DNA from: Nemopilema nomurai
Lineage: Eukaryota; Cnidaria; Scyphozoa; Rhizostomeae; Rhizostomatidae
Assembly: GCA_003864495.1 (NCBI GenBank)
Contig: ML133471.1
Span: 1,150,001-1,214,000, forward strand
Reading direction: 5' to 3'
DNA length: 64,000 nucleotides
Part shown: positions 48,370-61,800 of the stretch, in pieces
Position numbering within the stretch: the stretch's first letter is position 1
Layout of the letters: the number at the start of each line of letters is the position of its first letter
Notes under the pieces: generated by a model
The model's input: only the letters and a program-made list of their open reading frames with translations
Databases searched by the model: none
Told to the model about the DNA's origin: nothing
Made by a program: the position numbers and the translations under genes

Positions 48370-49182
48370 TGGGTTAAAGTAAACCAGAACTAAGGCAGAT
48401 TGGTATATGATTTGTTGGTTGTACACTGAAATCCATTTAAAAGTGGGTTAAAGTAAACCAGAACTAAGGCAGAGTGGTATATGATTTGTTGGTTGTACAC
48501 TGAAATCCATTTAAAAGTGGGTTAAAGTAAACCAGAACTAAGGCAGAGTGGTATATGATTTGTTGGTTGTACACTGAATCCATTTAAAAGTGGGTTAACG
48601 TAAACCAGAACTAAGGCAGAGTGGTATATGATATGTTGGTTGTACACTGAAATCCATTTAAAAGTGGGTTAAAGTAAACCAGAACTAAGGCAGAGTGGTA
48701 TATGATTTGTTGGTTGTACACTGAAATCCATTTAAAAGTGGGTTAAAGTAAACCAGAACTAAGGCAGAGTGGTATATGATTTGTTGGTTGTACACTGAAA
48801 TCCATTTAAAAGTTGGTTGACGTAAACCAGAACTAAGGCAGAATGGTATATGATTTGTTGGTTGTACACTGAAATCCATTTAAAAGTGGGTTAAAGTAAA
48901 CCAGAACTAAGGCAGAGTGGTATATGATTTGTTGGTTGTACACTGAAATCCATTTAAAAGTTGGTTGACGTAAACCAGAACTAAGGCAGAATGGTATATG
49001 ATTTGTTGGTTGTACACTGAAATCCATTTAAAAGTGGGTTAAAGTAAACCAGAACTAAGGCAGAGTGGTATATGATTTGTTGGTTGTACACTGAAATCCA
49101 TTTAAAAGTGGGTTAAAGTAAACCAGAACTAAGGCAGAGTGGTATATGATTTGTTGGTTGTACACTGAAATCCATTTAAAAG
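48370..49182. repeat. 74-bp tandem array, 11 copies
   Basis: Eleven near-identical 74-bp units starting GTGGGTTAAAGTAAACCAGA; one unit is 73 bp. Two units (about 48813 and 48961) carry a shared variant, TTGGTTGACG with GCAGAATGG, and lie exactly 148 bp apart, so a two-unit block was itself duplicated. A diverged piece (AGAGTGGTATATGATTTG) sits at 49571 in the last PSMB1 intron, possibly a seed or an escaped fragment. The array ends 143 bp from the PSMB1 stop and may lie in its 3' UTR or terminator zone. Confidence 0.95.
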
Positions 49183-49324
49183 TTACAACTTTGGCAGCAG
49201 CACAAAGAAATAAAAAAGGACAATAAAACACTCAAGTTTTAAATAGTTTAACTTTTTCAAAGACATGACTTTGATAACACTGTAAGTATTAGAAAGAGAG
49301 TTTTAACACCAGTTTAAGACCAAG

Positions 49325-52300
49325 TTAATCTCTCCTCAATGGGAAAAATTCCTCAGCAATGCCATCCCTAGTTATGACATTTATGAGAACACCATCACCA
49401 GTGTGAATATCTCGCTCTGCTGCAGAAATGAAAATGTCCTTAACAAACTGCAAGCACTGTTCCTTGGACAAAGGCTCTTTTGATGCATCTTGTTGATTCA
49501 TTCTACCAACCTACAAACAAAATGCCGTTTTAAACTATAATGATTTTGGTATTATAAAAACCCTTAGATAGAGTGGTATATGATTTGCACATGCATCATT
49601 GGAATATGGAAATTATTGAAAGTGCTAATAAATTAGAGGCATTTCTGGTAATCAATACAATTTAAAATGAATGCAAAGTGAATGAATTAATGAATGAATT
49701 AATGAATTAGGAAAGACTTTAAAAAACAGTCACCAAAAAAGTAGAAAGAATTGCTACATATACAACATTCAGATAATAAAGGCATAGCAATAGGTAGCTA
49801 CCTGGTTGTCAAGAAATGGTTGCAGCATCGCTGCTGATGACCCCTCTGCCCTGTATCTCTCTCTTTCATATGACCCAACAGGATCAAAACTATACACAGC
49901 ACCTTTGCCTGCACAAACCACAAACCCAAACAAGTTATAATTTGAACTGAACCACAACTTCTACCTACTTGAGAATAATTACAAGGGTTTTCAATTTACC
50001 CACAAAGGCATACTGTTTACTATGTCTCCTGTGCATCAGTGTTATAGAATGCATCATTCAGCAATCGAATAACTTGCTTTATGGGTAATTCCATATCATT
50101 TTGACACAAGAAAATTGAATTTGACACCAATGTCTCTGATTTTTCTATATTTTTCTTTAAACTGTTGTTCTTTAAACTTAAACTTTTGTAGTGGTTCCAA
50201 GACATGGTGAACAGTTTAAAGAAAAATATAGAAAAATCTGAGACATTGGTGTCAAGTTCAATTTTCTTATGTCAAAATGATATGGAATTACCCTTATGTA
50301 GAAATTATGATGTAAAATCAAGCAAGATGGATTTTAAAATACAATGAAAGCAATCTAGAAAAAGTTACCTTCGGAATCAAGCCCAGCTATTATGTTGTAT
50401 GTGTAATATGGGAAGAATCGTCTGTAGTACAAGATCGTTTGCAGCATTTGTGCAATAGCTGAACAACTGAATATTGGAAAAAACTATTTATAAAAATTTG
50501 ATACAAGTATTACATTGTTTATTTGATACAAGTCCATTACATGACCTATCATTTTTAAAAACTCCAGCATGATTTTCATTTTCTCTCAGAGTATTTAATG
50601 TGGTATAGCTAAAAAAGATCATTGCAAAGCTTCCAAAAGCCATCAAGTACATATGTTAATAGGACACATCTCAGTCAACTGATTCAAGTATGATAGAAAC
50701 AAAGAATTCTTGAAGTAATTTAATCAATTTTAGTCACTTTTAATAAATCCTAAGCTTATATGATATCAAATATCACCAACCATTCTAGATAAGAAAAAAA
50801 TGAAATAGATTTGTTTAGCTTTGAAATGTGAATTGCATACATAAAAATGAATACACGGGTACTCATATAATGGGATATTGAACAAGACAGAAAATTTGCT
50901 ACATTCAAAAGGATTTGAAAGTTAAAGTTTTTACTTCCACTATGACTTTTCAGCAATAAATATAAAGGTTTCCACAGAATCAGTCATGAATAGACTCAAG
51001 CGTTGAATACTGACCCTTTGCTTTCTTCATATCTGCTGGGTTTTCCAAGATTGTTTAGTGTTTTTTATAGCTTTTCATTGCATAAAACAATTTACTGGCA
51101 GTTTTAGATTGCTAGTATTAAACTTTTAGCAATCCACAAAAAATAATTCTGAGTATAAAGACAGAAAAGTGCAATTACAAACCTCATAGTCTTGCCATGT
51201 TCATTTTCATATTTCTAAAATCAACATCAGGTAATAATCCAATTTTCATTACAAGGAACAGGTTGCACAACGAAAAGGTAGTTACAAGGGATTCTAAAAT
51301 TAATTGCAGATTAGCCAAAAATGGTTGATTACAGGATATTGGGTCATTAAAAGGCACACAAAAATAAAGAGGTTTTGACTTTAAAAGTTTTTTTTCTTTG
51401 ACCTTTTTCAAACATCTTAGCCTGTTCATAGAGCCTTGAGTTTCAAAGCCAGGCAAGATACAAAAGCTTTTTATAATACTCCTCTTTAAGCATGTGAAAA
51501 CCATAAGTCAATTAAGCCATTGAAAATATGAAGACTCAGTAACATAATGTGAACGTATATATAGCAATGGTATAAAATACAAAAAAATATCAAATCTATT
51601 GAAAAATTAAAATGGACATCCTCTAACAAAAATTTAATTTCAATTGATTGACAAACCTTTAATCTCATTGCTACATTTCTTGTCACTGCTAGTGCATCTC
51701 CGTGAAATCCTGTGCAGCCGAGGACTGTTGACTTTGTTCTTTTGATAAAAATTATGCCTTCCATTAAATTGAGAGTTACCAAAAAGCTAATACAGTTATT
51801 ATACTTTGAAATTAGTCTATTCAAACAAAAAATTGGCAATAAATGGGCTTATACTATATATATACTTAAATTCTTTTTGTAAAACCCCAAATAAACCCAA
51901 GGGGCTGTAGTTCAGTACAAAGTGGATCAATAATACATATATACTTATTTCACCAAAAGCATAATATGTTTTATCTTCTTTATTGATCATTGATATATAT
52001 ATATTATGTTTATCAGCTTCCAAATTCTAATTGGCTAATAGCATGCTGTTTCCTTTGCTTACTTAAATACAAGTTTTTTTTTAATTTGTGTGGCTGCATA
52101 AATAATGTATATACTGAAAAAGTTCATATATCTTTGGTCAACTTATTAAGAAATTCCTTTAAGCACTTAGGGATTGATAAAATTGTTAAAATGGGACAAA
52201 AAACATGCTTGTTTGGGGCCAACTTATAAATTCCAGCCTCAGTAGAGTGTTTATAGCAGTGGACTAAATAACTAAATATATTCAAAGAAGACTTGCTACT

Positions 52301-53068
52301 TACAATGTGTATAATTTGGGAGATTCCCTTGTATGAATGAGGAATCCCTCACTTAGCCGAGTGTCTGATGCTATGACTGTATAATCATCACCAGCAATGG
52401 CAAGGACAGTTCTAAAACAGAATCAAGATTAGTAATTAAGATTGAAAAACCATTGGTGTCTGGAAGAGATTGTTGACTGAAAAATAGCTGCTGGTAAACT
52501 TCTATGTGAAAATTCCATCTTTGTTGGTAAAACAATGATTCTAGAACATCCTCATAAGAATCTTTTTTCAACAAAAACTTGGTTGGATTTCTTCCAGAAC
52601 ACCCCTGCCCCAAATTCAAAACTCCTTATTCTCTGTTTTATGATTTGCTAAGCCTTTTGTCTGACATGACCAACATTGAAATAAGTTGACTATCACTGTT
52701 TCATCTCAGCACTTTAATTTGCCAAACATTAGCCCAGTGATTAGATCTGGAGTTTCTGGGTAACTTGAACTGCTTATAGGTTAAATTGTTAACAAAATTA
52801 AGCACAACTCTTTCTACTATTTAAACGTAAACTGTTACACTATTTTTCTTTACACAAACCTTGTTAAAATCTATTTAAAATCTTATTAACCAGTTTTGCG
52901 GCTGAATTCCCCTTATTTCAAATTCGAGAAACTTCAACTTTGCAGTTTTGTTAAGAAAAGTCTACTCTGGTGATATATTCTCCAATCGAACTAGAATGTA
53001 AAGGCGAAAATCTCTTACCCTCCGTGGAACGAGTATGGAGAGAAATGTCGCTGCATAGAGTTGTCCAT
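49325..53068 (-). CDS. PSMB1: proteasome subunit beta type-1 (beta6)
   Basis: Seven minus-strand exons in phase give 220 residues (human 241, the difference being a shorter N-terminus): 53068-53019, 52411-52304, 51738-51657, 51214-51183, 50466-50369, 49908-49802 and 49510-49325. Family blocks: [101 protein letters not shown] and a C-terminal VITRDGI. Beta6 is a structural, non-catalytic subunit of the 20S core: the residue after GG is Thr, but the subunit is not processed into a protease in other species. The propeptide is very short here. The 32-nt exon 4 was placed by the in-frame join [15 protein letters not shown] 211-bp MITE lies in the intron between exons 5 and 6. Confidence 0.95.
50083..50293. 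mobile_element. 211-bp foldback MITE in a PSMB1 intron
   Basis: Long inverted arms of about 85 bp, with ends GGGTAATTCCATATCATTTTG and its complement, and a short loop around 50180. TTAT flanks it on both sides (50079-50082 and 50294-50297). End sequence and 4-bp duplication match those of the 3-kb foldback in AP1S, so the two are probably one superfamily. Confidence 0.87.
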
Positions 53069-55823
53069 GTTTTTATTGTAAGTTAGTTACAGATCAGCCA
53101 CCCTGACACAGCAAAATGCAACGGCGGCTATCATCATATAGTAGCCTCAGTCACACATCAGCTTCGAAAAGGAGGCAGTCCAAGGGAAGCTGTGTGTTTC
53201 TTCAAGTGGGCGACTTCCTGTAATGTTTTTGCATGGTTAGTTGTGTATTGAAATTATTTTCATCTAAGTTCACTTTCCCATCATCGGATCACTGATGTGT
53301 TAAATGACCAATTTCGCCGCTTTCAAAAGTTGTTGTCATTGCAAAGGTTTTTTTCAGCCCTTTCATTTGCGCTACTCTTCTAGTGAGATCATCTTTTATT
53401 GAATTGTGTCGCATAAAGCAGAGGCCCATATGCTTTGTATGTAGCTCTTGATATAAACTTTTAATGCAACTCTATACACCAAAGTTTTAGAAACAAGAAG
53501 ATCTCGAGCACTGGTGGATTGAGGGGGCACCTCTTTCGCTGAGGTGAAGTTGGTCTGGCGCCCCTTTTTTTAAATTTGTCGCACCTTTTTAAAAACGTAT
53601 TTTGAATACTTTTCTAGAAGAGAAGAGAGCCCTCCAGACGCCGCCCCATTTGCATTTAAAATCTTTGTTGCACGATAATGCTTGCCCAAAAAGAATCGCT
53701 TGAAGATGCACATTTGTTCTGGAAGTAAAGTTCTCTCAGTCAATTCAACGTCATTTAGATGTGCAATCTGAACAAATGGTCACCCTTTCTTCACCACCTA
53801 CCAACAGACTTTTAGCATTAATCCTCCACTCCCAAATTGTTCCAAAACTCAATAATTAATTAGAATCATCAAACTGCCAATTCTAAGCGGCATGGTATAA
53901 TTGTTAAATTTCAGTCCAGGAGATGCATCTGTAGCTACTCTAGAAGGCTCGACTTAAAAAATTTCTCTGAAAATAGATACTTCAAGTACTGCCTATATGC
54001 AACTGGCATGAAATAATTTTCAGTAAACGTGGATAGAGGATCTTTTAATCAGAAGTTAAAGTTGCAATTGCTTTATAAAGTGTACACTCGTAACAAATTT
54101 CTGGAAATTTTTCGGCGCCGGTTAACAACTGCCATATGAAATACTATGGAAATTCAACTTCTTTAAAAACATAGGAGCATTGAAGATTTTTAGATAATCT
54201 CAACTGATCGTTTAATATTCACGAATTTCTGGCACGTTTGGCGAGGTGCTCGGATTTTAATTTTGATTTTAGAGATCGAGAAACCGAAAACCGACGATAA
54301 AGAAATGACTGAGCAAGACAGGTCTTTTCGAGTATTCTTTGCGCACAATGAAACCTTGCGCTATGTCAAGAAAGCTCACAATAACTTTCGGTTCCAGCCC
54401 TCAATAATACTTTGCATTTATTTATTTATTAATTCACTCATTAATTCATTTATTCTTTTCTCTCGTATAATAGCAAAAAACAACTGCCAGGCAGATTTAA
54501 TACTTCCAAGTATCGAGGCAAAAATTCAAACTTGCCATAGCCTATATAAAAACGCATCTTCATCAAAAACTTTCCAGGTCATGGGAAACATCAATACTAT
54601 TTTCCAAAACTTCCCAAAGCATTCAAAATCATGGAATCAAATGGTGCATTTTTGCAATAAACACAAGCTTTGTAAGCTACAATAAAATACAATAATGATA
54701 AATAGCAATAAAGCCATCGTGTAGGAAAAGACCTAAAGTTTCATGGTCTATCTTGATCTTTAGGTTAATACATTTTTCTATTACACTACACCTTTCCCGT
54801 TGTTCCTTGTTAAGACGTCTAGTAATTTGTCATGCAGAAAGCTTCGGCAAATCAAACAAAATTTCTCTTCATATGAATTCAATTTAGCAAAGAAATGCAA
54901 GAAATACACCGTAAATGCTCCACTAATGAGAGAGAATACGAGGCAGATCAATAATTGCAAAAAGAAGTTCTAGCTGCCTACAGCATCATATGCAGCTACG
55001 ACAGGATCCACAGTAAATTTAATGGATATTGAAGGAAATGTTAAATTGATATCTAGAAACCGGAGGAAAGTTGAGATTTATCTGAATCAACTACTAAATC
55101 AGCTAAAACGTGGAAGGAGAAAGACTTATGTACGACTTATGAAGCATTATGTACGAAAACACAAAATAGAAATAATTTCAATAGCAGTGAGCGACCACTG
55201 AAGGAGATGCACTGAAATATGCCGATGTTTAAATTTAATCTCAAAAGCCTTTCTACAGAGGCTAACTGACATTAGCAAGATCTAGCCAGAATTTTCAGAT
55301 ATGTTTATAACGCAAGAAAGCTCTAGACATATTCATACACGAATGCATGATTGTTTTTTGGTTTTCCTAAGGCCATAGAGCTTCAGTTTTGAGCATAAAC
55401 CTTGTCCAACTGGCTAAACGAAGTAAACGCAATAAGAACATAAAATCGGGAAGATAGATAAAGAGGGGAGGTGTTTGTCCCTTTCAGTGTGTTGGCAAAT
55501 GACGTCAGCTCGAGCAGAGACACTTGACAAATGTGCTGGGGGTAGTGTGGGAGATGATCGACAGGAGGAAGTAGGAGGGGATCACAAAGTGGTCTAAAAG
55601 TTGTCAGCATTGTTTATCGATACTCACTCAAAGCCAGCTTCCAGAAGAACACGATTCAGGTATTCAGTTAAAAAAGGAACCAATTAGCTCATGCTAGTAA
55701 ACAGACTAATCAAACATAAAGATATTATAATTATAAAAATTGTATTTGCAGCATTTGTCTTTGATTGTTACGCATTCCAAAAATCTTTCGTATCGATGAA
55801 GCTGAAATCGCACAGTTCTGGGG
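53069..55823. other. PSMB1 upstream and NUP214 downstream, no gene seen
   Basis: A 140-codon plus-strand frame (54263-54685) has a charged start and then an AT-driven hydrophobic run; no family pattern. The left edge should hold the PSMB1 promoter and the right edge the NUP214 3' UTR. Otherwise AT-rich non-coding sequence. Confidence 0.4.
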
Positions 55824-58800
55824 CTAGCATCTCCAAGATGAGAAGGATGACCCTTGGCTGGAAAGGAAAGGCACAAGCGTCATAACTTGGGGTTGCATGA
55901 CAAACAATTAAAACCCTTACGTTAATACAGGGCTGCAGGGACAACAGAGTTTTCAAAAATCCGTCACTGGATCCGTCAAATATAAATAAATATGTTAAAT
56001 ATGATCAATTCAACCACAAAAACTAAGCAGCCTGAATCTGCAACTAATTTTGAAGAAGAAGAGCGTTAAAACAAGAAAACCACCAAGGGAAAGCGTCTGG
56101 GAAAACCGAAAGAGTCAAATGGGGGACAGAGCATAGCCACACCTTCTAGATTCATGGTTGCTGGAACGCCGTGAGAGTAAGCAAGGGACTGAGTAATAAA
56201 ACGAGAACTCACGGACTATTTGTTTGCTGAAACGCAGCGCCCGGCTGTCCAAACGAGCTTGACTGACCAAGACTCCCAAACGATGGCTGATTCTGGTTGC
56301 CGAACGAAGGCTGATTTTGATTTGCAGCTAAGCCTCCGAATGTTCCACTTCCCGCCTGCGAACTTAGTTGTCCAAACGATGGACTTGACTGTTGTTGGGC
56401 AAGAGAACCGAACCCGGTCGGCTGACCAAAGACGCCGGTATTTGCGCCAAAGACTGTACCGGACGCGCCTGGGGACGTGGAACCGAACGCGGGTGCACCA
56501 CCAAACGCCGGCGTGCTTCCGAACGCGGGGGCCCCGCCGAAGACAGCACCGCTTCCGAAACCGGAGGATTCTGCGGAATTACAAACGAACATGACTGTTG
56601 TGGTGATCCGTATTCAGTGAAACTACTAATTAATCATTGATCACAGAAAGTATCACAACGGGACGGCAATCCTCTAGAAGTTTTCAAATATTTTTGCAAA
56701 AAGAAAGTTAATAGTTCGTTTCAAAGGACCAGTGCAGACGTTAAATTAGGGCCTGCAATGGCAGCTGATGGGATCATGAAGAACGCTTCTGCTGCAAGGT
56801 TAGTTTGTCTAATAGATACCTGTTGTTGTTGCTGCTGTAGACCCAAATGAAGAGCCTCCCATGAAACCAGAACCAAAGCCTGAAACGAGATTGAATATCA
56901 TGAAAATCGAACATAAAACAGCAACAATTTTCATCTTCTGAAAAGAATAATGTGCCAAGTGTAAAGTGATAGAGAGTGAGAAATCCAGGTGAAACACCAT
57001 TTCATTTCATTCACTACCTTGTTCCGATAGTCCGACGGGCCACTAGCAACTACAGACAAAGGCGGTCATCGTGGCTAGGATCTTTGCAAAGCAAATAATG
57101 ACAAACCACTACTAACTATGAATTCCTGCTGGCGAAGCGTACTTCGTTTGCGAAAGTATGTAGTGATAGAAAGAGGGTATAGGCCTCTCACAAGTATTGG
57201 CTCCGAATACAGAGATTACAGGGGGCAGTTTTTGTACGTCTCTAAGACAACTTTCTAGCCAGTTCTATCTAAATAGTTTGTATGAAAATGTACAAAATAT
57301 TGTACCAGTGACAAAATATATTAAATCAGCCGACCAGCATTGGAAAGTAATAGCCTGAATCTCAACAAATAAATTGTACCAAAATTTATGGAAGCATCTT
57401 CATTTTAATTTTATCGATACAGCTTGACAAGCTATGTAAAATTGACGAATTTTGTCAAAGAGACTTCACCTTTGGAAAATGCTCCTTTTGATGGCGATGA
57501 AGATGTCTGTACTGACTGAAATGAAAAAACGAGCCTCAAAGCCTCTAATTTGAAAATCTGAAAGATTCAATTACGTGGTTCAGTGTTGCACTGCAAGAAT
57601 TAAAATAACCAATTTCACTTACACCAAAGACACTGTTGCCAGAAGATGAACCAAATAAGCCACTGGAGCCTAAAAAAGGAACAAGAGAAATTCTGGAAGT
57701 GAACCAGCTGCTTTTATCAAAGCTATAGACACTCTTTGCAAGGAACAGGCAATTGTTTCTAGAGGGATATCAGAATCTAAATCGTCTTTCATCACAATAA
57801 CTTTGAAATTCGCCGCCTACTTTTTAGATTTACCTTCAATGCAGCGTCTATTGCTTGCTATACAGGAAACAAGTACCGCTTTTACTTTGATTCTAGAAAA
57901 GCTATCAATGGTTGCTTTGGAACAAAGTGCATGGTATCAAGAGAATTTCTCTTTGGGGATTCGGGAAAAGTTCCCGGGAAAAGAATGATTACGAAACTAG
58001 ATTACTTGGTAGGTTCAGAAAAAAGAAAAGAAGATTCAGATACTGTGTTGTGGAAAAGCCAAAAAGGAGACATACCACTGATTGAGGGCGTGGTGGACGG
58101 AACAGCACCAAACGGGTTCTTGCTTGGATCATTATTTGGCTTCCCACCTAGCCCAAAACCTCCAAATCCTAGATAAAGGAAAAAACCATTAAAGAAAGAA
58201 ATGGTCAAAAGGCACCAACAGCTTTAAGATTCGGTCATCGTGCAAAAAAGACAGGTCCGTCCTAAACAATTTCACTACTGAATTTAGTAAAAGACGAACG
58301 GAATGGTCCAAACCTGTACCACCGGCTGACTGGCTTGAGCTTGACGTTTGGAAAAAGCCTCCAGATGAACCTGCAGTGTTGGATCCGAAGAGACCGCCAC
58401 TGGAACCCGTGGAAGACGAAGCCCCAAAAAGACTTCCGGTACTTGTGCTGGAAGTAGATGTACCTCCAAAAAGTCCACTGGAACCGGCTTGATTGGTACC
58501 TGGCTTTGACCCAAATAGTCCACCTCCGGTGCTTGTGTTTGCAGAAGACGTACTCCCGAAAAGACCTCTTGAACCAGCTGGATTATCCGCCGGTTTCGCA
58601 CCAAACAAACCGCTTCCGGTTTTTGCGCTGGAAGTAGATGTACCTCCAAAAAGACCACTTGAACCGGCTTGGTTATCCGCCGGTTTCGCACCAAACAAAC
58701 CGCTTCCGGTACTTGCGCTGGAAGTAGATGTACCTCCAAAAAGACCACTTGAACCGGCTTGATTATCCGCCGGTTTCGCACCAAACAAACCGCTTCCAGT

Positions 58801-61800
58801 ACTTACGCTGGAAGTAGATGTACCTCCAAAAAGACCACTTGAACCGGTTTGATTATCCACCGGTTTCGCACCAAACAAACCGCTTCCGGTACTTGTGCTG
58901 GAAGTAGATGTACCTCCAAAAAGACCACTTGAACCGGCTTGATTGTCCACCGGTTTCGCACCAAACAAACCGCTTCCGGTACTTGTGCTGGCAGATGAAG
59001 TACCTCCAAAAAGACCACTTGAACCGGCTTGATTATCCACCGGTTTCGCACCAAACAAACCGCTTCCGGTACTTGTGCTGACAGATGAAGTACCTCCAAA
59101 AAGACCACTTGAACTAGCTTGATTATCCACCAGTTTCGCACCAAACAAACTGCTTCCGGTACTTGTGCTGACAGATGAAGTACCTCCGAAAAGACCACTA
59201 GAACCAGCTTGATTGTCCACCGGTTTCGCACCAAATAAACCGCTTCCGGAAGAGGATGACTGACTGAACAAGCCGGAAGACGAGCTGCCAAGTGACGATG
59301 AAGACGGTGTTGTTGTTGTCGGTTTGGCCACGTTCTCTTGCTCTCCACTTCGCAAACCTTCGGTTGAATGTGAGCGTGTGCCCAAACTTGAAATACTTGA
59401 GATGCCCGTAGGTACCGTTGCCTTACCTTCAGACAACGTCGCCTCTGAAGATACAACCAAGGCAGAAGGGGAACCAAAAATTGAGGAAGAAGCAGTGCTC
59501 AGGGCGAAGCTCACACTGGTAATGCCTGACTCTTTCGGAGCAGACGAAGATTCTGCTGGTTTGGTAGCCAGGAAAGACTGGCTTCCGAAAGAGGGTAGTG
59601 AGGGGGGAGCAGTGGACTTTGCAGCGAGAATGCCAGCCGAGCTGTCTGTTGTCTTTGCTGCAAAGGCGGGTGCATTGAACAAAGACTGCTTACTTGCTTC
59701 GGCAAAGGACGACGACGCAGCAATGGTCGTGGCGTGGGGAGCTGTGCTAGTGACTTTCGAAGCATCACATTCGACATCAGAAGCTGCAAAAGAAGACGAG
59801 GCCGATGGCATGTTAGTGCTCTGAAGTAATGCGGGAGAGAAGCCCGTCGAAGCCTTTGTTGACATGGCTTCAGCTTTCTGGGTGGAGGACGCTTGTAGAG
59901 CAAATGCTTGAGCCAGCGAGCCGGTGCCTTTGCTTTCAGGTGTGGCTGAAATGCTTCGAGCTGGTTGTGGTGCTGTGGAAACGGGTTGCGATTTGCCGAG
60001 AAACGGTGCGCTGGAAGCCAAAGGAGCGGCCGCAGAGGGGGGCTTAGAGAACGCGGGTTTTGGGAGGCCGAAAGGAAGAGAAGCCCCCGTTCCAAAGGCA
60101 GGCGTCCGCATGTTCGATGAGGCGGAGGGGCTGAACCCGAACGCTGTGGTCTTGGAGGTCAAGTCTGCAGTGGTGGGCACAGAGCCGGTGACTTGCGTAC
60201 CAGCCGTGGCGGCTGATGGGCCTGCCTGTTTGTTTGGAGCCGCAGTCATGGCTGAAGGGCCACCCGCCTTTGCCGGTTTAAGAGAACTCCCAGCTGGTGA
60301 CTGGTACACCTTGTCAGCTTTTTTGTCACTGATCTTTAGCGCCTGCTCACTGGCGGTCTTTGTAGAAGGGCCCGGCCCTCCAAACGCCAGGCCCTCGCGC
60401 AATCCTTGATGCCCAGTGAAGGCGGCTGGCTTCTCTTCAGGCACCCGGAACAGGGCTTGAGGCGTAGGAGGAAGCTTGGTATGATGCGGGGCTGTGGGCA
60501 TTGATGTAGAATGCTGCGGTGGCTTGTTTGTTGCCATCGCAACTGACTTTGAAGCCATGGCCTAAAGAGAGCATTAATAACCATTTAAAGCTCAATTTTC
60601 TACAGGCTCCCCATACAGGCAATTACCGAATTTAAAGAAAAAACCTCAATTTTGCTATGCCTTAACAACAACAACACAACTTCACTCTTCTTCTGAACAT
60701 GCCTTTCGCTTTGTGCATGTCTCTACTAAATCTCGGATTATAGATTGTTACTTACGACTAATTGGAAACTTCAGAAAGAAGAGTACTTTAAAGGTGTTCT
60801 TGAAGATCAATATCCTCATAGGAAAACTCAATGCCGCTGCAAAAACACGGGATAGTGATCAAGCGCTAGAAGGGTCTATCACGCGCCAAACCTTTCGGTG
60901 GGCGTGCAGCGGGGTAGACACAAACAAGGCATTTCCTCTTCTCGGTCGCTCTCAATCCTCATCGTGTAAACAATAAGGTGAGTAGAAGAGATCGACTTTC
61001 TCAATGAAACATGTAGACGCGAGTTCTTAGAAAGCCTCGAAAGCAATTATTGATCTTAACAAATCAATAATCAATCGAATACTTGAGTAAACAATTTGTT
61101 GCCGATCATCCAAGAATCTTTATTCGTAATTGCAAAACGACCAAATTCGTGTGCAAACAAAAACGTCGGTGCAAATTAAAATTTTGATGATTAAAAACTC
61201 TGATCCCAAACAAAAACAAACGAAAACAAACTTTGCTTGAAAAGACGACATAAGACATCTTGCAGTTACGGCTGCGCTATCATGCGACGTCATGGGCAGA
61301 TTAAATAAAGAACGAAAATGATTTCCAGGTAACAATTTAGGGTGAATGATTAAACCAAAAACGTGAAAGAAATAAATGAACGACAGAAAAAAATCCCCCT
61401 CACTGAGAACTTTCCATCGACAACTGGCGTTTCAGGTGGAGACTTGAGAAAGTTGCGCTCTGATGTCCCGACAGCCGGGGTTGAAGCTGCTTTAGGTTTG
61501 CCGGCCAAAGAAATGTCTGAAACCAAGATAAAACCAAAACCGGATTAAGAGATTTCAGGGACAGCACGGTCACTAAAAATGAAGAAAGCTGTTTTGAAAG
61601 TTTTAAATGAAATATTGGATTGGTTTAAAACATGGACGACACAACGTGGGAAGAATAAACAAGGCTGAGAAAAAGGGACCCAGGTCTAAATTTAGATTGA
61701 AGAGGGATGTCAAAGGTTAAAGGTCAAAGAGCATTGGCATCTGCGATAAGATGCCTCGGTGTGACAAGCAAACAAAGTTCACCCTTTTGCCGGTAGGACG

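Noticed and set aside
48370..49182. Open frames inside the 74-bp array
   Set aside because: They arise from the repeat period and are copied with it; not genes.
51019..51063. Candidate PSMB1 exon coding an NPADMKKAK segment
   Set aside because: A stop lies just upstream in frame and no acceptor fits; the 32-nt exon at 51183-51214 gives a perfect family match instead.
54263..54685. 140-codon plus-strand frame
   Set aside because: Charged start followed by AT-driven hydrophobic residues; no homologue pattern.
59324..60409. Long plus-strand frames opposite the NUP214 repeat exon
   Set aside because: Shadows of the low-complexity, GC-richer coding exon on the other strand; no motif and no start context.
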